Assembly: GCA_963825305.1 (NCBI GenBank)
Contig: CAWGTA010000017.1
Coordinates: 62,001-126,000 of the forward strand
Length of the DNA stretch: 64,000 nucleotides
Direction: 5' to 3'
Origin: PSRJ01 sp963825305
GTDB taxonomy: Bacteria > Acidobacteriota > Terriglobia > Bryobacterales > Bryobacteraceae
Position numbers and translations under genes: made by a program. The notes under the pieces were generated by a model. The model was not told the origin of the DNA. It saw nothing but the letters and a program-made list of their open reading frames with translations, and did not search any database. This document shows positions 53,428 through 63,194 of the stretch, piece by piece. Each line of letters starts with the position of its first letter. Position 1 is the first letter of the stretch.

Positions 53428-54018
53428 ATGAAAAACACCATAGAACAACCGGATGGCAATTTGGATCGTTGGCTGGGTCGCCGGGAAGCATTCGGCCTGA
53501 TCGCCGGACGCTGTTCCGCCGCCGAGGTGGAAAGCCTGCGCCGCATCCGCAACGAGAGACTCTATCGGAGCCGTGCGCGGACTTGGGAGGAGTTCTGCTC
53601 GCAGATCGGCGTGAGCCGGCGCAATGTCGAACGCAGCATTCGAGCTTTGGAAGAATTCGGGCCCTCGTTCTTCCACCTGGCACAACTGACGCACCTTAAG
53701 CCGGAGGAATACCGGGCGATCGCGGCCAATGTGACGGAGGACGGCGTCCGCATCGAGGGCGAGGTAATCGCGTTTCTGCCGGAGAACACCGGGAAGGTCA
53801 CAGCCGCGGTTGCGCAACTGCTTGGCCGCGAGAGGCGCCCGATAGTGAAGCTGGCAGCCACCCCGTTTGAGCTGGCGCTGAACCGATGCCAGGCGGCCAG
53901 CCAGTCGCTCGACAAGTTGCCGGTTCTGAAACCTGCGCAAAAGATTCGACTGGCCGCAGTCCTGGTGGACATGCGCGAGAAGGCTCAGGCGCTGGGGGTG
54001 CCGCTGCTATCGTGGTAG
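53428..54018 (+). CDS. Putative HTH-type DNA-binding protein
   Basis: 196-residue soluble protein with no named family known to me. A helix-turn-helix is likely at about 48-85: TWEEFCSQIGVSRRNVERSIRALEEFG. The rest is helical, with a proline-punctuated segment (AFLPENTGKVTAAVAQLLGR). Two matching palindromes stand directly upstream, one in place of a Shine-Dalgarno sequence. A methyltransferase gene follows after two bases. Low lysine and absence of membrane segments agree with a cytoplasmic regulator; targets other than its own promoter are unknown. Confidence 0.65.
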   Translation: MKNTIEQPDGNLDRWLGRREAFGLIAGRCSAAEVESLRRIRNERLYRSRARTWEEFCSQIGVSRRNVERSIRALEEFGPSFFHLAQLTHLKPEEYRAIAANVTEDGVRIEGEVIAFLPENTGKVTAAVAQLLGRERRPIVKLAATPFELALNRCQAASQSLDKLPVLKPAQKIRLAAVLVDMREKAQALGVPLLSW

Positions 54019-54020
54019 GT

Positions 54021-54737
54021 ATGTCCGGCCGCAAATCCACGCCTGAGGAGATCCGGCGGCGCTTCGATGCCGACGTCGAGCGCTTCTCCAATCTGGATAC
54101 CGGACAGTCCGCCACCATCGACGCGCCGCTTTCGCTGGAGCTCATCGCCCGCGCGGCAAGCGGCGTCCACCCGGAGGCGGCCGCGCTCCTCGATATCGGT
54201 TGCGGGGCGGGGAATTACACACTCAAACTTTTGCAGCATCTCCCGCTGCGCTCCGTCACCCTGATCGATCTCAGCCGCCCCATGCTGGATCGCGCCGTGG
54301 AGCGCATCCATCGGGCCGCGCCCACCGTGGCGGTCACTGCGATTCAAGGTGATATTCGCGAGACCCCGTTGGAGGACGCCGCCTTCGACGTGGTCGTCGC
54401 GGCGGCCACACTCCACCACTTACGCGACGACATCGAGTGGCAGCGCGTCTTCGCCGCGGTGTACCGTGCGCTGGTACCCGGCGGTGGGTTCTGGATCTCC
54501 GACTTTGTGGCGCACGCGGTTCCCGCCGTCCAAGAGCTCATGTGGCAGCGATATGGCGAATATCTTGTCTCGCTGCAGGGTCCCGCGTACCGTGACCGGG
54601 TGTTTGCTTACGTCGATGCTGAAGACAGCCCGCGTCCTTTAGCCTGGCAACTGGAGCTGCTGGTGCGCACCGGGTTCCGCTCGGTGGACGTGCTGCATAA
54701 GAACAGTTGTTTTGCCGCCTTCGGCGCTATTAAGTAG
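54021..54737 (+). CDS. Class I SAM-dependent methyltransferase
   Basis: 238-residue cytoplasmic methyltransferase. Motif I is LLDIGCGAGNYTLKLL at about 62-77, the acidic residue of motif II is in VTLIDLSRPML, and FDVVVAAATLHHL is the post-motif typical of the Methyltransf_11/25 group. The C-terminal part is helical. Acceptor substrate unknown. It begins two bases after the stop of the HTH-like gene; a frame open upstream to 53886 lies inside that gene and is rejected. Confidence 0.9.
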   Translation: MSGRKSTPEEIRRRFDADVERFSNLDTGQSATIDAPLSLELIARAASGVHPEAAALLDIGCGAGNYTLKLLQHLPLRSVTLIDLSRPMLDRAVERIHRAAPTVAVTAIQGDIRETPLEDAAFDVVVAAATLHHLRDDIEWQRVFAAVYRALVPGGGFWISDFVAHAVPAVQELMWQRYGEYLVSLQGPAYRDRVFAYVDAEDSPRPLAWQLELLVRTGFRSVDVLHKNSCFAAFGAIK

Positions 54738-54742
54738 AAAGA

Positions 54743-54826
54743 CACCGGCGACAAAGATCGCCGGCGCTACGTGCCTCTCGCGGCGACACCGGCGCTACGT
54801 AACGCCGGCGGTCTCGGCCGCCGGTG
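54743..54826. repeat. Family B palindromic repeat, copy 3
   Basis: Left arm 54743-54771 (CACCGGCGACAAAGATCGCC...) and right arm 54798-54826 (CGTAACGCCGGCGGTCTCGG...), loop 26 bases containing a further partial unit (GACACCGGCGCTACG). It lies between co-directional genes. Confidence 0.85.
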
Positions 54827-54895
54827 AGTTAGTACATTGCTATCCTCGGTGGACTATTCTTGCCGCCGTTCGCGGCAGTACCCTCGTGGACAGTC

Positions 54896-55903
54896 ATGAA
54901 ATGGCCGACCACTCTGCTGCTTATCGCATGCGCCGCTCCGGCGTATTGCGCTGATTCTACCGACCTGCTGGACCTGCTGCCGCCTAGCGCCAAGATCGTG
55001 CTTGGGGTGCACGTGCGCGACGTGCTCAAGTCGAGTCTTGCGAAGGGCGTCACCTCGCAGGCGCACGTCTCCACCACGGAAATGTCCAAAATGGTTCCGA
55101 TCACGGCATTCGACCCGCTGACCGACTTGGACGAGGTCATCTTCGCCAGCAGCGCGGAGGGGCAGAATCCTCCCATGTTGATCGCGGCCCGCGGCAAGTT
55201 CGACCTGACCCGCCTGACCTCCAAAGGCAAGCTGTACCACGGAGTGCGCCTCATCGTGACGGAATCGGAGAACGAGGATAGCGGGTTCGCGTTTCTCGAC
55301 GGGTCTACTGTAATCACGGGCGACCTGGCGGAAATCAAAGCGGCCATCGATCGCCGGGCCTCTTCTAAGGTCTACGACCAGGTGCGCTGGGCCCAACTGG
55401 CCGAATATCGCGATAAATATGCCGTGTGGGGAGTGGCCGACCGTCCCTCCGGCTTAGTCAAGCGGCTGCCCAATTACACCCCGGCGCCGGTGCTCGACGC
55501 TATTGACCGCGTGCAGTTCGGCGTCGGCTTTACCAAGGGTCTGGAGATCGCGGCGGAATTGCACCCCCGCTCCGGAGACGACGTCGCGCAGTTGACCGAC
55601 TCTTTGAAGTTGTTCGAAACCATGGTCAAAGCAGCGCGCCCGTCTCTGGACGAAGGAACCAAGATCGGCATCGAGACAGCCGACGACGGGACCATGAAAA
55701 TTACCCTGGCGCTTTCCGAAGAACAACTGGCGAAGGCCATGCAGAACCCGAAACCGGCAGAGGTTGCGGTGACGGCCTCGACCGAGCCGGTGGTCCACAA
55801 GGAAACTGCCGAGCGCAAAGTCCGGACGCCAGCTCCGGCCCCCGCGGACCGCACTCGAGACAGCGGCACATCCGTATTCACGCTGCCGGGTAGCCGCCGA
55901 TAG
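54896..55903 (+). CDS. Hypothetical secreted protein
   Basis: 335 residues with a signal peptide (MKWPTTLLLIACAAPAYCA) but no named domain. The mature protein alternates beta and helix: SAKIVLGVHVRDVLKS, EVIFASSAEGQNPPMLIAARG, YHGVRLIVTES, AIDRVQFGVGFTKGLEIAAEL. This pattern resembles acidobacterial DUF-type proteins that look like duplicated ferredoxin-like domains. The C-terminal 50 residues are low-complexity, rich in Ala, Pro and Thr. The start at 54896 is chosen for the signal peptide; an earlier ATG at 54860 would bury it. Stands alone. Confidence 0.7.
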   Translation: MKWPTTLLLIACAAPAYCADSTDLLDLLPPSAKIVLGVHVRDVLKSSLAKGVTSQAHVSTTEMSKMVPITAFDPLTDLDEVIFASSAEGQNPPMLIAARGKFDLTRLTSKGKLYHGVRLIVTESENEDSGFAFLDGSTVITGDLAEIKAAIDRRASSKVYDQVRWAQLAEYRDKYAVWGVADRPSGLVKRLPNYTPAPVLDAIDRVQFGVGFTKGLEIAAELHPRSGDDVAQLTDSLKLFETMVKAARPSLDEGTKIGIETADDGTMKITLALSEEQLAKAMQNPKPAEVAVTASTEPVVHKETAERKVRTPAPAPADRTRDSGTSVFTLPGSRR

Positions 55904-55944
55904 GTCTCGATTTAGCACGTAAGCCGTTCTCTTTCATACGGCTA

Positions 55945-55990
55945 GGAGCGGTTGCCGTTCGACCCTGGGAATGCTCCGTTCAACCGCTCC
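55945..55990. repeat. Inverted repeat GGAGCGGTTG / CAACCGCTCC
   Basis: Perfect 10-base arms at 55945-55954 and 55981-55990, loop 26 bases, in the 266-base gap between the secreted protein and the radical SAM gene. The arm shares GGAGCGGTT with family A and may be a decayed relative. The rest of the gap (55991-56169) shows nothing I can name beyond possible promoter sequence. Confidence 0.55.
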
Positions 55991-56169
55991 ACCTACCCAT
56001 ACAACCAATAAATTCAACAGTTTAATGGCAAGTGATACCCGGGAACGGCCGCATTTCCCTATACTGGCCTGAAGAGCGCAGCTATACTCATCTGGTATTC
56101 GTGCGCCGATGATTTATTTTGAGCGACATCGCTGGGTACTCAGGTTCGCCCACGAGGAGCAGGACGAAA

Positions 56170-58270
<2,101 letters not shown>

Positions 58271-58298
58271 TTTTTTCCTGGGCCCTTGTGAAGTGAAG

Positions 58299-58328
58299 AG
58301 GCCGTCGGGGCAACCCGTCGGCCTTTTT
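58299..58328 (+). terminator. Rho-independent terminator
   Basis: AGGCCGTCGGG (58299-58309) pairs with CCCGTCGGCCT around a short GCAA loop, with one T-T mismatch, and is followed by TTTTT. It stands 29 bases after the radical SAM stop and just before the converging gene end at 58334. Confidence 0.75.
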
Positions 58329-58333
58329 CGCGT

Positions 58334-59209
58334 TTAGTGCTCCCGGAGTCCGTACTCTAACACCCAGCCCTCGGAACCGGAGAGTGGGCCATTGAGCACG
58401 CGCACTCGATCCAGGACGAACGGATTGGGACTCCCCACTCTCGCAGGAGGTAGGGAATTCACATCTATGAGTTGATCTTCGCTGCAACCGCGTCGTTCCA
58501 GGCTCTCGACGTAGGTTCCCGAACGTAGGAGAAAGGCGCGTGATGAAACTACGTCTTTGGGACCGCAGAGCAGTCTTACGTCCGCCGAAAACGCCAGCCC
58601 AGAGCGATCGATTACTGTTCGGACTTTCTCCCACTTTCTGAGTCGAGAATTTTCTAAATCCCGCAGCACCGGCGTCAATAGGTAGAAGAGTGCGATAGCA
58701 GCAACCATCGCGCTTGAAACCGAAAGTACCCGTCTCGCATTCGCTTGCTTGCGAATTCTCCCCGCGAAGAACATACCGAATGAATATCCGACCGCAGAAC
58801 ACGTTGGAAGAGTCCCGAAAATGACGCCGACGCCTTCATTGTCGCCGGTCGCGAAAACAGAATCTGGCAACCACGGAATGGGCTGACGCTGGAGTAGCTG
58901 ACTCACCATCTCGGGCACTAATATCACTGCCGGTAATAACCAAATCCACCGCCCGCTCGCCACGAACGAGGGTTTCAGAAGCCCGACAGTCCAACCAACA
59001 AATGGGCCGATAAAGAGGCACACGAGCGCTTCGTATCCGGCGAAGAATGTGCCCGATGAATGCTCGCCGCTTAACCCAAGCTTAGAAAGCACGGCGAAAA
59101 AGGGAAGTGTTGCAAGCAGGGTGACTGGATAGGAAAACAGTAGTTGCAGGAAATACCCCAGCACCCACGGCAGGATGACGAGCCCCGGTTGGTCGTCTCT
59201 ATCGAACAC
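58334..59209 (-). CDS. Hypothetical membrane protein
   Basis: 291 residues with about four or five transmembrane helices in the first 185 (GYFLQLLFSYPVTLLATLPF, FAGYEALVCLFIGPFVGWTVGL, WIWLLPAVILVPEMV, GYSFGMFFAGR, AMVAAIALFYLLTPVL), followed by a soluble C-terminal domain of about 100 residues with RTVIDRSGLAFSADVRLLCG and EGWVLEYGL. No family recognised. It converges with the radical SAM gene and lies just downstream of the MazF gene on the same strand. Confidence 0.75.
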   Translation of the reverse strand: MFDRDDQPGLVILPWVLGYFLQLLFSYPVTLLATLPFFAVLSKLGLSGEHSSGTFFAGYEALVCLFIGPFVGWTVGLLKPSFVASGRWIWLLPAVILVPEMVSQLLQRQPIPWLPDSVFATGDNEGVGVIFGTLPTCSAVGYSFGMFFAGRIRKQANARRVLSVSSAMVAAIALFYLLTPVLRDLENSRLRKWEKVRTVIDRSGLAFSADVRLLCGPKDVVSSRAFLLRSGTYVESLERRGCSEDQLIDVNSLPPARVGSPNPFVLDRVRVLNGPLSGSEGWVLEYGLREH

Positions 59210-59220
59210 GCAGTCCCATT

Positions 59221-59580
59221 CTAAGACGATCCTCTACAGTTGCAGGACCGTTCGCCGCCCCTCGTCCACCGAGCGCTGCAGGGCGGCGGTAGCGTGCCGG
59301 CATGTTCAGTCAGGAAGCTGCGGTCGAGGGTTAGGAGCTGCGCTACATTCACTACCGAGTTGCGGGGGAGACCCGCCGAGCGCGCCGGCAACAGGACGTT
59401 GCCGGGCGCTTCGGCCAGTTCCACGTTGCTGCTGATCGCGGCGACGATGGCAGTCTGAATCCGGCTGCGATTGAAGGAGTCTGCCTGGACTATAAGGACC
59501 GGGCGCCTGTACTCAGGCTCGGAGCGGCGAGGTTCGGGGAGATCCGCCCACCAGATTTCCCCCCGCTGCATCTCACTCAT
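59221..59580 (-). CDS. MazF/PemK-type endoribonuclease toxin, C-terminus probably frameshifted
   Basis: 119 residues. The MazF core is intact: MQRGEIWWADLPEP, EYRRPVLIVQADSFN, IQTAIVAAISSN, NVLLPARSAGLPRNSVVNVAQLLTLD. These contain the conserved Arg and Thr of the active site, so RNase activity is possible. After AGTLPP the frame runs into CSARWTRGGERSC, which is unlike the family; supplying one base gives ALQRSVDEGRRTVLQL and a stop at 59234, the normal MazF ending. The ATG at 59580 lies two bases after the stop of an RHH antitoxin gene. Confidence 0.85.
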   Translation of the reverse strand: MSEMQRGEIWWADLPEPRRSEPEYRRPVLIVQADSFNRSRIQTAIVAAISSNVELAEAPGNVLLPARSAGLPRNSVVNVAQLLTLDRSFLTEHAGTLPPPCSARWTRGGERSCNCRGSS

Positions 59581-59582
59581 CT

Positions 59583-59813
59583 CTACCAGGAATCCTTTTC
59601 GAGAGATTTCAGTTGGGCCCGGTGCAATCCGGAATCAACTTTCGCCTGATGCCGCGAATACACGTCATTCAGGCGTTCGGTGATCGCATTTTCATCCTGC
59701 CGCTCTATAAACTCCGCAATCGCTTTACGGTACAACTCACTTCTCGAAACTCGAAGGCGACGGGCGATTGCTTCGGCCTGGCGGAAGAGTTCGTCAGGGA
59801 GGGAGACGGCGAG
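59583..59813 (-). CDS. Ribbon-helix-helix antitoxin for MazF, 5' end unclear
   Basis: About 76 residues in the frame directly upstream of mazF: VSLPDELFRQAEAIARRLRV (strand and first helix), then SRSELYRKAIAEFIE (second helix) and a charged C-terminal half ending KSLEKDSW. This is a MetJ/CopG-type ribbon-helix-helix antitoxin. No ATG, GTG or TTG precedes VSLPDE in this frame; a TAA lies at 59816-59814, only three codons before VSLPDE. Either one base is wrong near the start, or a non-standard start is used. The spacing to mazF and the fold make the pair convincing. Not detectable by start-codon-based gene calling. Confidence 0.65.
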   Translation of the reverse strand, partial: LAVSLPDELFRQAEAIARRLRVSRSELYRKAIAEFIERQDENAITERLNDVYSRHQAKVDSGLHRAQLKSLEKDSW

Positions 59814-59865
59814 TTATACCCAAACTGTTCTGATCGCGCTAATCGGGAGGGATATACTGTCTCCG

Positions 59866-60384
59866 ATGCGCCTGCTACTTTTCGTTCTCGCGTTCTTTTC
59901 CGTGGTTCTGTTTGCCAGACTCGCTGCCGCGCCGCCCAAGAAAACGACATTGCGTCTGACCGCGGACGGCCTCGCCGAAGGAAGCTCGATACCCCGGTTG
60001 TACACCTGTGACGGCAAAAATGTCTCGCCGCCTCTGACCTGGTCGGGCGAACCCGAGGGCACGCAAAGTTTCGCGCTCATCCTGGATGACCCGGATGCGG
60101 GTGACTTTACTCATTGGCTACTTTGGGACATTCCCGCTTCTGTTCATTCGCTGGCGGAAGGCGCGAAAGCGGAGGGAGTTTCCGGCGGAAACGATTTTGG
60201 GGACCGGGGGTATGGCGGTCCGTGCCCTCCGGGAGGTACGCATAGCTACTCCTTCCGGTTGTTCGCGCTGGACGTGCCGTCGCTCCATCTGGATGCGGCG
60301 AAGGGGCGGAACGCTCTGGATCAGGCTATGGGGAAGCACGTGCTGGCAAAGACGGAGTATCGGTTGCACTACGGGCGCAATTAG
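59866..60384 (+). CDS. YbhB/YbcL-type PEBP family protein
   Basis: 172 residues with a signal peptide (MRLLLFVLAFFSVVLFARLAAA). The phosphatidylethanolamine-binding protein fold shows as SSIPRLYTCDGKNVSPPLTWSG, LILDDPDAGDFTHWLLWDIP and GPCPPGGTHSYSFRLFALD, which line the anion-binding pocket. Full length for bacterial Raf-kinase-inhibitor-like proteins; ligand unknown. The start at 59866 fits the signal peptide; a TATACT at 59853-59858 only 7 bases upstream suggests a leaderless or very short leader transcript. Divergent from the MazF system. Confidence 0.9.
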   Translation: MRLLLFVLAFFSVVLFARLAAAPPKKTTLRLTADGLAEGSSIPRLYTCDGKNVSPPLTWSGEPEGTQSFALILDDPDAGDFTHWLLWDIPASVHSLAEGAKAEGVSGGNDFGDRGYGGPCPPGGTHSYSFRLFALDVPSLHLDAAKGRNALDQAMGKHVLAKTEYRLHYGRN

Positions 60385-60477
60385 AGCCGGCGCAGGGTAT
60401 GGCCCTGCCCCACGTAGCGCAGAAAAGTACTGGGGTCCGAAATAGCCCGATGGTTTGCCAGATGCTGTAGATTGTTT

Positions 60478-60903
60478 ATGGTGTTAGCGAAGATTCGGCG
60501 CGTGCTGCCGTTCGTCTCTGTCGCCGTATTCCTTGCTCTTGCGTATGATGGCTGGGTCTTCTACTCGCGGTGGGATGATACGCGGCGAGGGGAGCAAAAG
60601 CGGACGGAGAAAGAGGCGCGTGATGCAAGGAACACTCTCGATCGAATCGGCGGCGGCGGGCTCAAGATTTTGAGCTTCTCCGCGGCGCCAACGGTCATCC
60701 AACGCGGCCGCCCAGCGGACCTCTGTTATAGCGTGGTGAATGCCAAGACTCTGCGCATGGAACCGCCGGACGGCGATGTGTACCCGGCCCTCAGCCACTG
60801 CCTCCAGGTTTTCCCGCGTAAGACGACCGAGTACAAACTAACTGCGGAAGACGGTGAGGGACACACCGCGACGGAGAGTTTCACTATAAGGGTCAAGCCG
60901 TAG
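60478..60903 (+). CDS. Hypothetical membrane-anchored protein
   Basis: 141 residues: one N-terminal transmembrane helix (VLPFVSVAVFLALAYDGWVFY), a charged coiled segment (RGEQKRTEKEARDARNTLDRI), then an Ig-like beta domain (ILSFSAAPTVIQRGRPADLCYSVVNAKTL, TTEYKLTAEDGEGHTATESFTI). The Cys pair in LCYSV and SHCLQVF may form a disulfide. ATG at 60478 preferred over TTG at 60472. The last bases run into a half copy of repeat family B. Confidence 0.65.
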   Translation: MVLAKIRRVLPFVSVAVFLALAYDGWVFYSRWDDTRRGEQKRTEKEARDARNTLDRIGGGGLKILSFSAAPTVIQRGRPADLCYSVVNAKTLRMEPPDGDVYPALSHCLQVFPRKTTEYKLTAEDGEGHTATESFTIRVKP

Positions 60904-60930
60904 CGCTGGCGGTCCTTGCCGCCGGCACCG
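60902..60930. repeat. Family B single arm
   Basis: One arm only: AGCGCTGGCGGTCCTTGCCG CCGGCACC-type sequence, between the converging stops at 60903 and 60935. No complementary arm within 60 bases. Confidence 0.65.
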
Positions 60931-60934
60931 GCGG

Positions 60935-62242
60935 TTACTTCTTGTGCAGCGGCCGTTTGGGCACGGGCGCGGCGCAAGGCGTGAGCTTGAGTCCGTCGAT
61001 CTTGGCGGTCTCGGTTTCCATTGTCAGCAGAAACGGGGTCTTGTTGAAGGCCACGGGCGCGCCGGTCCATTGAAACTCTGCGTTCGGTTCGGGCTTGCCG
61101 GAGAGGGGCTTGTCCAGCTTCAAGGTGATTTCTGCCGGTAACGGCTGCTGCGCGTCCGGCAGCGGCACCGCCACCATCAATTCCTTCGGGCGGCATGCCG
61201 GCTTGGCTTCCACCAGCACACCGCGCAACTGCGGCACCTCGGTGCCTTGCAGACTGGACGCGAAGTACTGCTCGCCGTTGGTGTCGGCCAGTGCGCCCTT
61301 GATCTTCATCCACAGCGCCAGTTGGGGATTGCTCTTCTCGAACTCGGCCTGCTTCTCGTCGGCAATCTCGGTGATCGACTTGATGTGGAATCCCGCCGGC
61401 GGCAGCGGCGATTTGGCGGCCTGTTCCTTGAGCTGGCGCAAGCCCTCGGGGTCCTTGCCATGGTATTGCTCGAACACCTTTTCCAAGTAAGCTGCGATGG
61501 TGGCTTGCTTGGCGGGGTCGACGGCCGCCGCGCGGGCAAACTCGTAGATGGCCGCGGACACTTTCTCCGGTTTGGTTTTGTACAGACACAGTTCCGCCCG
61601 GCCCAGGGAGTAGGCCGCGTCGCTCGAATCCGGGTTGTCTTCGAGCGCCCGGGTGAGCGCGGTCTCGGCGGCGGCGCAGTCGTTCTTTTGCATGGCCTGC
61701 GTGCCCGGCAGCAGGGCGAGATAGAGGAGAGACGCTTTGGCGGCGGTTTGCAGCTGGCCCCGGACCTGGGTCCAGGACTCATCGGTCAGCCCTTCCGGTT
61801 TCTTGTCGTAGGTGAGTAACTGGCGGGCGGCCTTGCCGGCAGTGGCGGCTTGCTCGGGTGAGGGCGCGGGCAATTGCTGGATGGCGGCCGTGGTGGTGAA
61901 GAGCAGCTTGACTACGTTTGCGGGGCCCCCTAGCGCGGCCTCCAGGTCCTGGCGCGCGACCAGGTCGGCGGCCGCATCGACGGCTTTTGCCGGTTGCTTG
62001 GCGGCGGCGTACGACTGCACGTACAGAAGTTGGCGGTCGTCGCGGTAGTCCGAAGTTGGGTAGTTCTTTTGCCAGGTGTCGAGGTCGGTGAGGGCTTTTG
62101 TGAAATCGCTGGCGGCGATGTCTTTGGTCACCGCGTCGTAGATTTGGTATTCGGCGTCGTTTTGATATTTCTTGGGGGCCTGCGCGATTGCGGTGGCGGC
62201 GAGCAGGGATAGCAAAAGTAGCGATTTTGAAAACGGATACAC
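60935..62242 (-). CDS. Hypothetical secreted TPR-like protein
   Basis: 435 residues with a signal peptide (MYPFSKSLLLLSLLAATAIAQ). The mature part is helical with tetratricopeptide-like repeats: YQIYDAVTKDIAASDFTKAL, DCAAAETALTRALEDNPDSSDAAYSLGRAELC and IYEFARAAAVDPAKQATIAAYLEKVFEQYHG. The C-terminal 140 residues form a different, beta-rich domain ending CAAPVPKRPLHKK. No catalytic motif. Probably a periplasmic scaffold. It lies 46 bases downstream of another TPR gene on the same strand. Confidence 0.8.
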   Translation of the reverse strand: MYPFSKSLLLLSLLAATAIAQAPKKYQNDAEYQIYDAVTKDIAASDFTKALTDLDTWQKNYPTSDYRDDRQLLYVQSYAAAKQPAKAVDAAADLVARQDLEAALGGPANVVKLLFTTTAAIQQLPAPSPEQAATAGKAARQLLTYDKKPEGLTDESWTQVRGQLQTAAKASLLYLALLPGTQAMQKNDCAAAETALTRALEDNPDSSDAAYSLGRAELCLYKTKPEKVSAAIYEFARAAAVDPAKQATIAAYLEKVFEQYHGKDPEGLRQLKEQAAKSPLPPAGFHIKSITEIADEKQAEFEKSNPQLALWMKIKGALADTNGEQYFASSLQGTEVPQLRGVLVEAKPACRPKELMVAVPLPDAQQPLPAEITLKLDKPLSGKPEPNAEFQWTGAPVAFNKTPFLLTMETETAKIDGLKLTPCAAPVPKRPLHKK

Positions 62243-62263
62243 GTTGGCCTCCTGGCATCTACC

Positions 62264-62292
62264 GCACCGGCGACAAGGATCGCCGGCGTTAC
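62264..62292. repeat. Family B single arm
   Basis: CACCGGCGACAAGGATCGCC followed by GGCGTTAC, a lone arm between two minus-strand genes, overlapping the last codons of the gene that ends at 62289. No inverted partner nearby. Confidence 0.65.
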
Positions 62293-63194
62293 TTCACCAC
62301 TTCGAACGACACGTCATCTACCCACACCCGTGTTAACAGGCCGACGGCAATCACGCCGAAGTTGATGAAGGTGGCATCGCGATCTACCTTGCCCTCGATT
62401 TCAAACCTGGTCCACTCCGCGGACCGAATGGGACGGTCGCTCATGTTGTCAAAGAATCCGCTCTGGCGATTGGCGCGGTCTACGCTGAGCAACATTTGGG
62501 CCCGGCCATCGGAATCGAACGCTTCGACTTTCAGCCAGGCGCGGAAGCGCACAGTATTGCCTCGATAGCCGGCCGCGCTGAAACTCTGCATCAGGCTGGC
62601 GACCGGGGTAGGCGCGTTGGCGGGAACCAGCACGACCGCGCAACCGATGGAACTGCGGCAGCCGCGCCGGCGCAACTCGGCCATGTAATCGGCGTCCTTG
62701 GGGAGCGAAGGCACGGTCCACCCCGGCGGAGCTTTCCCCACGGCGCCCTGATCGAACTTCAAATTCTGCGGGCCGGGCAGCGGGCTATCCCAATCGGCCA
62801 ACTCGCGGCGAGCTTGCGCCGCCACCTGGGCTTGGTCGCCATACTCTTCTACAAGACGCTCGTAGGTGGCATGTGCTTCCCGGCGCTGGCCCAATTTCCG
62901 CTCGCACTGCCCTAACTGGAAGAACGCCCGAGCGGCCACTTCCCGCGATCTGCCCGGCTCGGCGAGGATGGTTTTGTATTGCTCCATGGCGCCCGTGAGG
63001 TCCCCCAGTACGATCTCGCGGTGAATCGCCGATTCCAATTGCATCTCGGGATCGCCCGGGCGCTCAGCCGCCATCAATACTATGGCGGCGCCCACGACGA
63101 TCGGGATCGCGCGCATTCCCCTGATCCACAGCTTACGCGGCCAGCGTGGAAACACCATCCCGGAATGGTCACGTTTGCGTAAGATTTCAGCCAT
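62289..63194 (-). CDS. Hypothetical membrane-anchored TPR protein
   Basis: 301 residues. A basic N-terminus (MAEILRKRDHSGMVFPRW) and one transmembrane helix (AIPIVVGAAIVLMAA) precede a TPR-like pair (GDLTGAMEQYKTILAEPGRS, AARAFFQLGQCERKLGQRREAHATYERLV). The C-terminal 150 residues look like a beta-sandwich (VRFRAWLKVEAFDSDGRAQMLLSVDR, INFGVIAVGLLTRVWVDDVSFEV), similar to carbohydrate-binding-type folds. Its ATG lies inside the last codons of the response regulator (8-base overlap), so it belongs to that two-component operon and may be its sensor accessory or target. Confidence 0.75.
   Translation of the reverse strand: MAEILRKRDHSGMVFPRWPRKLWIRGMRAIPIVVGAAIVLMAAERPGDPEMQLESAIHREIVLGDLTGAMEQYKTILAEPGRSREVAARAFFQLGQCERKLGQRREAHATYERLVEEYGDQAQVAAQARRELADWDSPLPGPQNLKFDQGAVGKAPPGWTVPSLPKDADYMAELRRRGCRSSIGCAVVLVPANAPTPVASLMQSFSAAGYRGNTVRFRAWLKVEAFDSDGRAQMLLSVDRANRQSGFFDNMSDRPIRSAEWTRFEIEGKVDRDATFINFGVIAVGLLTRVWVDDVSFEVVK

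Noticed and set aside
53283..53699. 138-codon plus-strand frame before the HTH-like gene
   Set aside because: It runs across the two palindromes and overlaps the HTH-like gene in another frame; no domain and atypical composition.
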